Of a DNA stretch of 64,000 nt, positions 48,418 to 57,100 are shown in pieces. The position numbers and the translations under genes are program-made. Every line of letters starts with the position of its first letter. Position 1 is the stretch's first letter. This stretch comes from Paracnuella aquatica (GTDB lineage Bacteria > Bacteroidota > Bacteroidia > Chitinophagales > Chitinophagaceae), in the NCBI RefSeq assembly GCF_003332885.2, contig NZ_QOWJ01000008.1:150415-214414 (forward strand). The letters run 5' to 3'. The notes beneath the pieces are model-generated. The model did no database searches and was not told where the DNA came from. It saw only the letters and a program-made list of their open reading frames with translations.

Positions 48418-48582
48418 CTAGGATTGCTTTGTTTCGTTGGTGACGCCGTCGTCGAATAACATCCGCACAGATGGGGTGTAATCATCGTCGTACTGGCCTT
48501 TTTTTACCGAAAAAATAAAAAGCCATAAAAACCCGCCGGCTACCAGCATGCTTACCACAATCAGGACCACCAGTGCGCTCAT
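48418..48582 (-). CDS. ccoS: CcoS, cbb3 oxidase maturation protein
   Basis: This 54-residue protein opens MSALVVLIVVSMLVAGGFLW and has FSVKKGQYDDDYTPSVRML near the middle. The first part is a membrane span, and the KKGQYDD stretch with aromatic and acidic residues is the hallmark of CcoS. CcoS is needed for cofactor insertion into CcoN. Its small size makes it easy to overlook. It starts at an ATG 23 bases after a good -7 box and is the first gene of the oxidase operon. Confidence 0.92.
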   Translation of the reverse strand: MSALVVLIVVSMLVAGGFLWLFIFSVKKGQYDDDYTPSVRMLFDDGVTNETKQS

Positions 48583-48604
48583 GTATTACATTTTATTGCA
48601 GGTT

Positions 48605-48612
48605 CAAAAGTA
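48605..48612 (-). promoter_or_regulatory. Candidate -7 box (TACTTTTG) for the cbb3 operon
   Basis: On the minus strand TACTTTTG matches TAnnTTTG and would start transcription near 48598, shortly upstream of ccoS. No FNR-type TTGAT-N4-ATCAA site was seen nearby. Confidence 0.5.
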
Positions 48613-48821
48613 TTTTTAGCCATGGTGGCGGCACCTGACAATTATCAGACAATTGGGTGAAGCTGGTCAAGCCTATTGGCCCGCGCCACCGTTCCATTGC
48701 GGCGGTATTGGTTTTTGGGTAAATACAGCGCATGAAATGAGTAGGCACCCGGGGCTATTAATCAACCAGTCGCCCAATTTTTGCCGCCCATATTTTACCG
48801 AAATGCGTTCCTTCGCTGCTC

Positions 48822-49799
48822 ATGGCTTTTTTAGAAATACAAGGTGTTCATAAACACCAGCAGGGCAACCCCACGCTGCACCCCGTTTCTTTTTCGGTGC
48901 CGCAGGGAAAAAAGCTGGGCATTGCCGGCGCCACCGGTTCGGGTAAAACCACGCTGCTCAAGATCATTGCGGGTTTGATGCAGCCCGATGGCGGCCAGGT
49001 GGTATTGGAAGGAAAGCGGGTACTGGGCCCCGATGAAAAACTGCTGCCCGGTCACCCGGCCATTGGCTACCTGTCGCAGCATTTCGAGCTGCGCAATAAC
49101 TACACAATCGGCGAAGAATTGGATTATGCCAATGGGCTGCCGCAGGCCGAAGCCGATGCCATTTACAAGATTTGCGACATTGGCCACCTGTTGGAGCGGG
49201 GCACCAACGAGGTTTCGGGCGGCGAAAAACAGCGAGTTGTAACGGCCCGGGTGCTCACCACCCGGCCAAAGTTGCTGCTGCTCGATGAGCCTTTCTCCAA
49301 CCTCGATGCGGGCCACCGCGCCACCATGAAAGGTATGATCCGCCACCTGACCAACCTGATGGACCTTACCTGCATCATGGTTTCCCACGACCCGGTAGAT
49401 ACGCTGTCGTGGGCCGATGAACTGGTAGTGTTGCAGGAAGGCCTGATGGTGCAGCAAGGCACGCCGAAGGCTATTTATTTTCAACCGGCCAATGAATACG
49501 TGGCGTCTCTGTTTGGTGCCTACAACCTGCTGAGCCCGGCGCAAGCCCAGTTATTTGGGGTAAGATCCGAAACTCCGGGCAAAAAACTGATGGTGCGGCC
49601 CGGCAGCTTTACGGTGCAGGCGGCTGGCAACGGCGGCCTGTTGGGGAAGATAACAGAGCAGGCTTTTATGGGCAGCCATTATGAAATAGGCGTGGCCCTC
49701 CCCCATTTTTCGGTAAATATGCTCACCTTGGATGGCACCTTGAAGCCCGGCACTGCGGTATCGGTTGCGCTGCAAAACGGCCATGGATGCTGGATCTAA
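48822..49799 (+). CDS. ABC transporter ATP-binding protein with TOBE-like C-terminus, orphan
   Basis: In this 325-residue protein the ATPase module has Walker A GATGSGKTTLL (residues 35-45), signature VSGGEKQRV, Walker B LLLLDEPFSNLD and the switch His in MVSHDP. The last 90 residues look like a TOBE-type regulatory domain, as in importers for iron, spermidine or molybdate. No permease or binding protein is adjacent, so the transported substrate is unknown. It is divergent from the ccoS operon, with 239 bases between. Confidence 0.9.
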   Translation: MAFLEIQGVHKHQQGNPTLHPVSFSVPQGKKLGIAGATGSGKTTLLKIIAGLMQPDGGQVVLEGKRVLGPDEKLLPGHPAIGYLSQHFELRNNYTIGEELDYANGLPQAEADAIYKICDIGHLLERGTNEVSGGEKQRVVTARVLTTRPKLLLLDEPFSNLDAGHRATMKGMIRHLTNLMDLTCIMVSHDPVDTLSWADELVVLQEGLMVQQGTPKAIYFQPANEYVASLFGAYNLLSPAQAQLFGVRSETPGKKLMVRPGSFTVQAAGNGGLLGKITEQAFMGSHYEIGVALPHFSVNMLTLDGTLKPGTAVSVALQNGHGCWI

Positions 49800-49917
49800 G
49801 GCAAAATCGCACCAATTGAAAACAGGGCTGCAAACGCTTTGTGGAACCTATCTGGCAAACAAAATGAGCAAATACTAACAGTTTCCGAAAACATAAGCGC
49901 CGTCCGTTTGTTTTTTT

Positions 49918-49925
49918 TAGCTTTG
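49918..49925 (+). promoter_or_regulatory. Candidate -7 box (TAGCTTTG) for the phosphorelay cluster
   Basis: TAGCTTTG is an exact TAnnTTTG match, 48 bases before the response regulator ATG. No -33 box was found at the usual distance. Confidence 0.45.
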
Positions 49926-49973
49926 TAAACACCTGGCCGCTGGCAGCCACGGTATCACACAACCCTATAACCC

Positions 49974-50429
49974 ATGCCCCAATCACAGACCTTTTTATTG
50001 GTAGACGATGATATCGACGATACTTTTCTGTTTCGGGAAGTGCTATCGGACGTGGCCCCACAAGTAACCCTGCGCACCGCAGCAAACGGGCAGGAGGCCA
50101 TCGAAAGCCTGCTGGCGCCATCGCATCCGCTGCCGCAGCTTATTTTCCTGGACCTGAACATGCCCAAAATGGACGGCAAGCAATGCCTGCTCGCCATCAA
50201 ACGCAACGAACGGCTGCAGCATATACCGGTGATCATGTACACCACTTCTTCCCATTCAAGGGACATTGAAGAAACGATGCAGAATGGGGCGATCTCTTTT
50301 ATCACCAAGCCTTCGCACATCAGCGAGCTGCGCACCATTTTAAGTTCGCTGGCCAACAATACCAACAACAATCTTGAAAAAACGCTGCGGCACCTGAGCC
50401 AGTCGCAAAACACTTTTATTGTTTGCTAA
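49974..50429 (+). CDS. Single-domain response regulator (Rcp1-like)
   Basis: This 151-residue receiver has the acidic pocket VDDDIDDTF, the phospho-acceptor Asp in FLDLNMPKMDG, Thr in MYTTSSH and Lys in SFITKPS. It has no DNA-binding domain. It is the first of three signalling genes in a row (receiver, receiver-kinase, large hybrid kinase) and is likely a relay or reader for the kinases downstream. It has a tail of about 15 residues past the receiver, ending FIVC. Confidence 0.88.
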   Translation: MPQSQTFLLVDDDIDDTFLFREVLSDVAPQVTLRTAANGQEAIESLLAPSHPLPQLIFLDLNMPKMDGKQCLLAIKRNERLQHIPVIMYTTSSHSRDIEETMQNGAISFITKPSHISELRTILSSLANNTNNNLEKTLRHLSQSQNTFIVC

Positions 50430-50559
50430 CAGGAACCGCCTATTTTTCGGCCAAGTTATAATGCCTCTGAAATGCTTTTGTAGGGTTGGGTAAAAATGAG
50501 TCCCGGCCAATTGCTGCCATATAAATAGATGACAGGTCATTCCCTTTTATGCACTTACC

Positions 50560-51786
50560 ATGATCCTGATTGTTGACGACACTTCCGAAAACCTGTTTTC
50601 CCTAAAAACACTGTTGCAGCTGCACCGGTTTGAGGTCGACACCGCGGCTTCCGGCGAGGAAGCCTTAAAAAAAATTTTACGGCAGGAGTATTCCCTGATC
50701 ATACTGGATGTGCAGATGCCGGGCATGGACGGCTACGAAGTGGCGGAAACCATTACCGGCTACAGCAAAACCAAAGACATACCCATTCTTTTTCTTTCGG
50801 CGGTCAATATCGACAAGCGGTTCATTACGCAGGGGTATGCATCGGGAGGCGTTGATTATATCACCAAGCCATTTGACCCCGACCTGCTGCTGCTGAAAGT
50901 AAAAACCTTCCAAAAGCTGTACCTGCAAAACAAAGCGCTGAACGAGGCCCACGCCACGCTGGAGCAAAAAGTGGCCGAACGCACCAAGGAACTGCTGCAG
51001 GCTAATAAAGAACTGGAAGCCAGCAATACCGAGTTGCAGCAATATGCCTACCTGGCCAGCCACGACCTGCAGGAGCCGCTGCGCAAAATCCTAACTTTTA
51101 GCCACATGATTTCGGAAAAATTTCTGCAGGAAAACGACGATGCCATGCGGCTGATGAACCGGGTCATTGCCTCATCTGAACGGATGCGCACCCTCATCAA
51201 CGACCTGCTGCAATACTCACGGGTGGCCCAATCGGTTGATTTTATCCCCACCGACTTGGAGCAACTGGTGCAGGATGTGCTCTCCGACCTGGAGCTGGCC
51301 GTTCGGGAAAAAGGCGCACAGGTGTCGGTTTCGCCGCTGTGCACCGCCGAAGTGGCGCCGGGACAAATTCGCCAGGTGTTTCAAAACCTGCTGAGCAATG
51401 CGCTTAAGTTTTCCAAAAAAGACGAGCCGCCAATCATTGAGATCAGGGGCGAAAAAGTGCGAACGCCCAGCGAAGATGCGCCACCCGATAAAGACGGCAA
51501 CTGGTGCCGCATTTCGGTATCGGACAATGGCATCGGCTTCGATGAAATGTATGTGCAAAAAATATTCGGCATGTTCCAGCGGCTCAACGGCCGCGAGGAG
51601 TTTGAAGGAACCGGTATCGGGCTGGCTATTGTAAAAAAGATCATCGACCAGCACCACGGTTATATTTCTGCACACAGCAGCGAAGGCGTAGGGGCCACAT
51701 TTGTCATTTTCCTGCCCTTGTTTCAATCCAACATTTCGCCGCTGCCAAACCCAACGACCCATAAAAAAGATTATACATCGCTATGA
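50560..51786 (+). CDS. Receiver-histidine kinase (reversed hybrid)
   Basis: In this 408-residue protein the order is receiver first: phospho-acceptor Asp50 in IILDVQMPGMDG, Lys in DYITKPFD. A coiled coil follows (KALNEAHATLEQKVAERTK, about 127-150), then HisKA with His168 in LASHDLQEPLRK and the ATPase domain with SVSDNGIGFDEMY and EGTGIGLAIVKKI. There is no membrane span, so input must come through the receiver. The stop codon overlaps the next gene by 4 bases (ATGA), so translation is coupled. Confidence 0.9.
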   Translation: MILIVDDTSENLFSLKTLLQLHRFEVDTAASGEEALKKILRQEYSLIILDVQMPGMDGYEVAETITGYSKTKDIPILFLSAVNIDKRFITQGYASGGVDYITKPFDPDLLLLKVKTFQKLYLQNKALNEAHATLEQKVAERTKELLQANKELEASNTELQQYAYLASHDLQEPLRKILTFSHMISEKFLQENDDAMRLMNRVIASSERMRTLINDLLQYSRVAQSVDFIPTDLEQLVQDVLSDLELAVREKGAQVSVSPLCTAEVAPGQIRQVFQNLLSNALKFSKKDEPPIIEIRGEKVRTPSEDAPPDKDGNWCRISVSDNGIGFDEMYVQKIFGMFQRLNGREEFEGTGIGLAIVKKIIDQHHGYISAHSSEGVGATFVIFLPLFQSNISPLPNPTTHKKDYTSL

Positions 51787-54700
51787 GCGCTACGTTTAAA
51801 CGCAACCTGCTCACCGGTTACTCCCTTTCCCTGTTCCTGTTACTGCTGAGCGCAATTGCCTCCTATATTTCCATCCGGGGCCTGCTGCGCAGCGCCGAGG
51901 AAGTAAGCCATACCAATCAGGTCATCATCAAACTGGAAGGCGTCATTTCCCTGTTGAAAGATGCAGAGACCGGCCAGCGTGGTTTTCTCATAACGGGCAA
52001 TGATGCTTTTTTACAACCGTACGACGACGCTATTGGAAAGCTGGACCCCAGCATCCGGGAACTGCGGGAGCTGACCCGCGATAGCGAAGCGCAACAACAG
52101 GACGTGAGCCAGCTTACGATGGTTGTGCGGCAACGGCTGGATTCGCTGCAGGCCCGGCTGGAGGAAAAATACCGCAACGAACCGCTGTACCTCGATGGCT
52201 TTATGATTGGCCGGGAAACCATGCAAAAAGCCCGCATGATTGTGGAACGCATGACGCAGCGCGAACAGGCCCAACTGGAACTGCGCACCGCAACCCAACG
52301 GCAATTTGCAGCCAGCACGCCCTTGCTCATCGTCATCGCATCGCTCTTGGCCATCGGCGTCACCATCGTTTCCTTTTTCCGCGTCCTGTCCGATTTCAAC
52401 AGGCGGCTGGCGATGCAACAGGAGTTGCAGCAAAAAGACATTGAAATCACACAGCGCCTCAACATTATACAGGATGTGGCCGAAAAAGTGGCCGCTGGCA
52501 ATTATACCATCCGCGTTACCGACGAAAACAGCGACCTGCTGGGCTCGCTTGCCGGATCGCTCAATAAAATGGCGGGTTCCCTCGACGAATCGTTTAACCA
52601 ACTGGCCCAGAAAGAATGGCAGCAAACCGGCATGGCCGGCCTGAACGACGAAGTTGTTGGCGAGAAAGATCTACCGGTGCTAACCGAACACATTATTGGC
52701 TACCTGGCCCGTTATACGCAAAGCCAATCCGGCGCATTTTATTTACTGGAAAACGGCAAACTCCGCATCAGCAGTGCCTTTGCGCTGGCAGTGAACCATA
52801 GAAACCACCTGCTCCAACTGGGCGAGGGCCTCGCCGGCCAAAGCGCAGCGTCGGGTAAAATTATGGAACTGGAAGGCGTAGCTCCTGAGCGTTACACGGT
52901 GTCGTTTGCCTCCGGCGCCATTACCCCGGCCCATGTGCTGGCGCTGCCTATTTTCTTTGAGAAAAAAGTTCTAGGCGTGATTGAGCTGGCTTCGTTGGAG
53001 CCGTTCACCGCCGAAGACCGCGTGTTCCTGAAATCGGCAGCGCACAACATTGGCATTGCGCTGAACACTGCCTACAGCCGTTTGCGGGTGCAGGAGTTGT
53101 TGCAGGAAACACAAGCCCAGTCGGAAGAATTGCAGGCGCAGCACAGTGAGCTCGAAAACATCAACACCGAACTGGAAGCACAAGCCGAAAAACTGCAGGC
53201 ATCAGAAGAAGAGCTGAAAGTGCAGCAGGAAGAATTGCAACAAGCCAACCAGGAACTGGAAGAGCGCAGCCGCCTGCTGGAAGAACGCAACCAGCTGATC
53301 CTGGAACGCAACCTGGAAATAAAAGCCAGCGCCGAGCAACTGGAACAAAGCACCCGGTACAAATCGGAGTTTTTGGCCAACATGAGCCACGAACTGCGTA
53401 CGCCGCTCAACTCCATTTTGCTCCTGTCGCGGCTGCTTTCCGAAAACAACGAACAAAACCTGAGCAACGACCAGGTGGAATATGCACGGGTGATCCAAAG
53501 CTCCGGAAACGGTTTGCTGACGCTGATTGATGAAATTTTGGACCTGTCGAAAATCGAGGCGGGCAAAATGGAACTGGAATACCAGATGGTGCCCCTTCCG
53601 GAAATTGTCGACGACCTCCAGCGCATGTTCAAACCCATGGCCGCTGAAAAGGGGTTGGAGTTCAGCGTGCATGTGGCCGAGGGCATGCACCATATTATTG
53701 AAACCGACAGGCTAAGGGTGGAACAGATCCTGCGCAACCTGATTGGCAATGCATTGAAATTTACCGCTAAAGGTTCGGTGCAGGTACAGGTATCGCAGCC
53801 CGATGACAAGCACGTTTCCTTTGCGGTAAAAGACACAGGTATTGGCATTGCTGCGCAAAAGCAGCAAACCATTTTTGAAGCCTTCCAACAAGCCGACGGT
53901 TCCACACGGCGCAAATACGGCGGCACCGGCTTGGGTCTTTCCATCAGCCGCGAACTGGCCCGTTTGCTGGGCGGAGAAATTACTTTGGAAAGCGTGGAAG
54001 GAAAAGGCAGCACTTTCTCGCTCCTGCTGCCGCTTTCAAAAGCCGATGCGGAAGCACAGCCCGCCCAACCATCGGTTGTGGCCCTGGAAGCCGACCCAGA
54101 AGCAGACCAGCAGCCGGCCGAGTCTGCACCAAAAGCACCGGAACCGCAGCCTGCCATCACTGCCCGTTTTACCGGCACCATTCCTGCGCCCATCCCCGAC
54201 GACCGCGCTAAAATTGAAGCCGGCGACAAAGTGCTCCTGATTGTTGAAGACGATACGCATTTTGCCCAAGCCCTGCTCGATTACAGCCGGAAAAATGGTT
54301 ATAAAGGAATTGTTTCCGTTCGTGGTGATGAGGGCATTGAACTGGCGGAGCGCTACCACCCGCTGGGTATTTTGCTCGACCTGCAACTGCCGGTAAAAAG
54401 CGGTTGGGAGGTAATGGATGCGCTGAAGAACAACCCCGCAACAAGGGCCATCCCGGTGCACATCATGTCGAGCCAGGAAGCCCGCACCAAAAGCATTGCG
54501 CAGGGCGCCGTCGATTTTATCAACAAACCGGTTGCCTTTGAAAAACTGAGCGGCGTATTTCGCAAAATTGAAGAAGCCCTCAGCCGCAACCCCAAAAAGG
54601 TGTTGATTGTAGAGGAAAACCAAAAGCATGCGGAGGCACTTTCGTTTTTCCTGAAAAACTTTGAAGTACACACAGAGATCCGCAATTCGGTTTCAGAAGG

Positions 54701-55397
54701 CATTTCGGCGCTCAACCGCGAAGAAGTGGATTGCGTGATCCTGGACATGGGTGTACCCGAAAACCGTTCCTACGAAATTTTGGAGCAGGTGAAAAAAACA
54801 CCGGGATTGGAAAACCTGCCCATCATCATTTTCACGGGTAAAAGCCTTTCGTACAACGAAGAGGTGCGCATCAAGCAATTTGCCGATTCGATCGTGGTAA
54901 AAACCGCCCACTCGTATAAACGAATCCTCGACGAGGTGTCGCTGTTTCTGCACCTGGTGGAAGAAAATAAAAAAGACGGCACATCGGGGCGCAACAACCG
55001 AATGAGCATTTTTGGCGAGGTGCTGCGCGGCAAAACCGTGCTGATTGCCGATGACGATGTGCGGAATATTTTTTCGCTGACCAAGGCATTAGAACAGCAA
55101 GGCGTGCAGGTAGTTTCGGCTATTGATGGCCGTGATGCGCTGAAGCAGTTGGAAACCACGGGCAAAATTGACCTGGTGCTAATGGATATGATGATGCCTG
55201 AAATGGACGGTTACGAGGCGATCCGCGAAATCAGGAAACAGGGCCGCTACCGCAACCTGCCCATCATTGCCGTTACCGCAAAAGCCATGACCGGCGACCG
55301 CGAAAAATGTATTGAAGCCGGCGCATCGGATTACATTACCAAACCAGTTGATATCGACCAATTGCTTTCGCTGCTGCGGGTGTGGTTGTACCAGTAA
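51783..55397 (+). CDS. Large hybrid histidine kinase with CHASE3, GAF and three receivers
   Basis: This 1204-residue protein has a periplasmic CHASE3 sensor between two membrane spans (about 10-35 and 180-200), HAMP at about 210-265 and GAF at about 290-430. A long coiled coil at about 440-530 precedes HisKA with His536 in NMSHELRTPLN and an ATPase domain near 600-760. Three receivers follow at about 815-935, 940-1065 and 1080-1200. The middle receiver has EE instead of DD in its pocket (IVEENQ), so it may respond differently. The protein senses an extracellular signal and feeds a multistep relay. It overlaps the previous gene by 4 bases. Confidence 0.92.
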   Translation: MSATFKRNLLTGYSLSLFLLLLSAIASYISIRGLLRSAEEVSHTNQVIIKLEGVISLLKDAETGQRGFLITGNDAFLQPYDDAIGKLDPSIRELRELTRDSEAQQQDVSQLTMVVRQRLDSLQARLEEKYRNEPLYLDGFMIGRETMQKARMIVERMTQREQAQLELRTATQRQFAASTPLLIVIASLLAIGVTIVSFFRVLSDFNRRLAMQQELQQKDIEITQRLNIIQDVAEKVAAGNYTIRVTDENSDLLGSLAGSLNKMAGSLDESFNQLAQKEWQQTGMAGLNDEVVGEKDLPVLTEHIIGYLARYTQSQSGAFYLLENGKLRISSAFALAVNHRNHLLQLGEGLAGQSAASGKIMELEGVAPERYTVSFASGAITPAHVLALPIFFEKKVLGVIELASLEPFTAEDRVFLKSAAHNIGIALNTAYSRLRVQELLQETQAQSEELQAQHSELENINTELEAQAEKLQASEEELKVQQEELQQANQELEERSRLLEERNQLILERNLEIKASAEQLEQSTRYKSEFLANMSHELRTPLNSILLLSRLLSENNEQNLSNDQVEYARVIQSSGNGLLTLIDEILDLSKIEAGKMELEYQMVPLPEIVDDLQRMFKPMAAEKGLEFSVHVAEGMHHIIETDRLRVEQILRNLIGNALKFTAKGSVQVQVSQPDDKHVSFAVKDTGIGIAAQKQQTIFEAFQQADGSTRRKYGGTGLGLSISRELARLLGGEITLESVEGKGSTFSLLLPLSKADAEAQPAQPSVVALEADPEADQQPAESAPKAPEPQPAITARFTGTIPAPIPDDRAKIEAGDKVLLIVEDDTHFAQALLDYSRKNGYKGIVSVRGDEGIELAERYHPLGILLDLQLPVKSGWEVMDALKNNPATRAIPVHIMSSQEARTKSIAQGAVDFINKPVAFEKLSGVFRKIEEALSRNPKKVLIVEENQKHAEALSFFLKNFEVHTEIRNSVSEGISALNREEVDCVILDMGVPENRSYEILEQVKKTPGLENLPIIIFTGKSLSYNEEVRIKQFADSIVVKTAHSYKRILDEVSLFLHLVEENKKDGTSGRNNRMSIFGEVLRGKTVLIADDDVRNIFSLTKALEQQGVQVVSAIDGRDALKQLETTGKIDLVLMDMMMPEMDGYEAIREIRKQGRYRNLPIIAVTAKAMTGDREKCIEAGASDYITKPVDIDQLLSLLRVWLYQ

Positions 55398-55400
55398 GAG

Positions 55401-55428
55401 TCGGAAGTCGGAGGTCAGCAGTCGGAAG
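55401..55428. repeat. Low-complexity repeat of the GTCGGAAGTC type
   Basis: Three related units (GTCGGAAGTCGGAGGTCAGCAGTCGGAAG) follow the stop of the hybrid kinase. No inverted arm is present within reach, but the wording matches the 42149-42271 repeat. Confidence 0.5.
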
Positions 55429-55457
55429 AAGGGATATTGTAGATAAGTAGCAGTTTT

Positions 55458-56423
55458 TTAGTCGCAGGTGGCGGGTTGGTTGGTGAAGGAGCCGGAGGGC
55501 TTTTGGCCGGCGAGCAGCGCCTGCAAAAAACAATAGCTGTTGCTGGCCAGGTATTCCATATTGTACACGCCGTGGTTGGAGCTGTTCTCGGTGTGCAGCA
55601 CCGATGCTACTCCCCTTGCCTGCAATGCATCGTACACCGATTTTGATCCGAAAAATTCCGGATAATTGGTGCAGCCCACAAACGGGCCCTGCGCATAAGG
55701 CACTACCGCATCACCAGAGCCATGAAACCCGATTACCGGGATGGCATCACGGGCTTCAATTACCGAAGGGTTCATCAATCCGCCCCACATATTGAGCACG
55801 CCTTTAATGCGGTAATCGGCCGGCAAATTATTGCCCGAAGCCTGCAGCCCGCCCAGCTCATTTTCAATATTTGGGTAAAATGAGCGAAACTCGGCCTGTG
55901 TAACAAATGCGGCAGAAAGTGCGGCAATAGCCCCGGCACTGGTACCACCTATAAAAATTTTGGAAGTATCGATGCGGTATTGACCAGCATTGGCCACTAA
56001 AAAACGCAGCGCTGCATTGAGGTCCTGCGTGGCGCGGTAACCCGCCTGTATAACCGAATATGGATTGCCGCCACAAAGATTGGTACCGCTGCCCAGGTTC
56101 CAGCCCAACCGGTATGAAATGGTTACCGTGGTAAAATGCCGCTGGGCAAAATATTCGCAAAAGGTATTTAACTCGTCGCGGGTGCCGGTGTAAAAAGCGC
56201 CGCTGTGCAGCACCACCAGCAATGGGTTCGCATGCCGGTTGTTTTGCGGCAGGTACACATCCATTTCCAAAGCCTGCTGCTGCCCCAGCCAGTTGCCGGC
56301 GGCGCCGTATTGCACGGCTTTTTCCACTGCAAACGTGGTGCGGGTGGATGCCGCATCTTTTTCTTTTTTACAACCGGCAATCAAAACGAGCAACATCAAA
56401 CTACAAGCAAACAGGTATTTCAT
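55458..56423 (-). CDS. Alpha/beta hydrolase esterase lipoprotein
   Basis: This 321-residue protein starts with a lipoprotein signal ending LIAGC (Cys18). The hydrolase has an oxyanion region LVVLHSGAFYTG, the nucleophile motif IFIGGTSAGAIAALS, an acid in FHGSGDAVVPYA and a His in SSNHGVYNMEY. This is the carboxylesterase or BD-FAE style fold used for feruloyl or acetyl esters. The first position usually reads HGG; here it is HSG. The frame is open to 56585, but 56423 places the signal peptide first. The Cys-rich end suggests disulfides outside the cell. Confidence 0.85.
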   Translation of the reverse strand: MKYLFACSLMLLVLIAGCKKEKDAASTRTTFAVEKAVQYGAAGNWLGQQQALEMDVYLPQNNRHANPLLVVLHSGAFYTGTRDELNTFCEYFAQRHFTTVTISYRLGWNLGSGTNLCGGNPYSVIQAGYRATQDLNAALRFLVANAGQYRIDTSKIFIGGTSAGAIAALSAAFVTQAEFRSFYPNIENELGGLQASGNNLPADYRIKGVLNMWGGLMNPSVIEARDAIPVIGFHGSGDAVVPYAQGPFVGCTNYPEFFGSKSVYDALQARGVASVLHTENSSNHGVYNMEYLASNSYCFLQALLAGQKPSGSFTNQPATCD

Positions 56424-56574
56424 AAACAGCGTGGCTTTTTCCCCAATGAGCAAAAGATGCAACAGCATCATACAGGGAAATACAAGATAGGACGGAATAG
56501 GTTCTGCGCCACCACTGGTTTTGAATAGCGGAAGGCTGGTTTTACTGTATCGCAGAAAACTTATTTTTTTACGC

Positions 56575-56609
56575 AAAAAAAACACGGCTAACCCTCAAGG
56601 TTAACCGTG
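56575..56609 (-). terminator. Terminator of the small membrane protein gene
   Basis: CACGGCTAACC (56583-56593) pairs with GGTTAACCGTG (56599-56609) with one mismatch. On the minus strand an eight-base T run follows (complement of 56575-56582). Confidence 0.7.
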
Positions 56610-56655
56610 CATTTACTTTGAATGGTGCGGGGCACCAGTTGTAACATCGGTCCAA

Positions 56656-56895
56656 TTAATCGTGACCTTCCAGCTTTACAATTTTGTTGTACAAGCCTAA
56701 CAGCAGAAACGGTGCAGGCCACTGTCCAACAAACAAGCTTTCTTTTTTCCTGCCCATGATTTGCAGGGTCAGCGATACAGCCATGGAGCCCAGGGCTGCC
56801 CATAAAAACAGATCGGATGGGAGCTTTGCGGTTTGCTCCTCGATAGCAGTTGCTACTTTTCCTTCCTTGTGCTCGGGGTTAAGATTTGTAGGCAT
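56656..56895 (-). CDS. Small membrane protein of unknown function
   Basis: This 79-residue protein has a hydrophilic N-terminus (MPTNLNPEHKEGKVATAIE) and two likely spans, at about residues 29-46 and 55-70, joined by a short basic loop (GRKKES). No family is recognised. It has its own terminator and lies between the esterase gene and a T9SS cargo gene. Confidence 0.7.
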   Translation of the reverse strand: MPTNLNPEHKEGKVATAIEEQTAKLPSDLFLWAALGSMAVSLTLQIMGRKKESLFVGQWPAPFLLLGLYNKIVKLEGHD

Positions 56896-57046
56896 AAAAT
56901 AATCCTCCCTTTTTAAGAGTTGATGAATATGTTTTCTCCTTATTCAACTTCCTTGCCAAGTAAGATTGGGGCTGCATGGGCAGTGGTATGGAAATAAATA
57001 TGTATCCATCACTGATCCATTTTCCACAATTAGGCGTACATTAAAA

Positions 57047-57054
57047 GGGGGGGG
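57047..57054. repeat. Homopolymer G8 tract upstream of the T9SS cargo gene
   Basis: Eight G residues lie 46 bases before the ATG at 57101, flanked by TAGGC (57031-57035) and GCCTA. Such tracts can slip and change expression in surface proteins; eight is near the lower limit for frequent slippage. The reading frame is open across it, back to 56966. Confidence 0.6.
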
Positions 57055-57100
57055 CCTAGCAGGCGCCCAACTACACTTTTCGCTTGCCATACCTAACCAC

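Noticed and set aside
48653-48853. A 66-codon plus-strand frame upstream of the ABC ATPase gene
   Set aside because: It overlaps the start of the ABC gene, has no recognisable features and lies in the divergent promoter region.
53072-54229. A 385-codon open frame on the minus strand inside the hybrid kinase gene
   Set aside because: Ser-rich shadow of HisKA and ATPase coding sequence with no family match.
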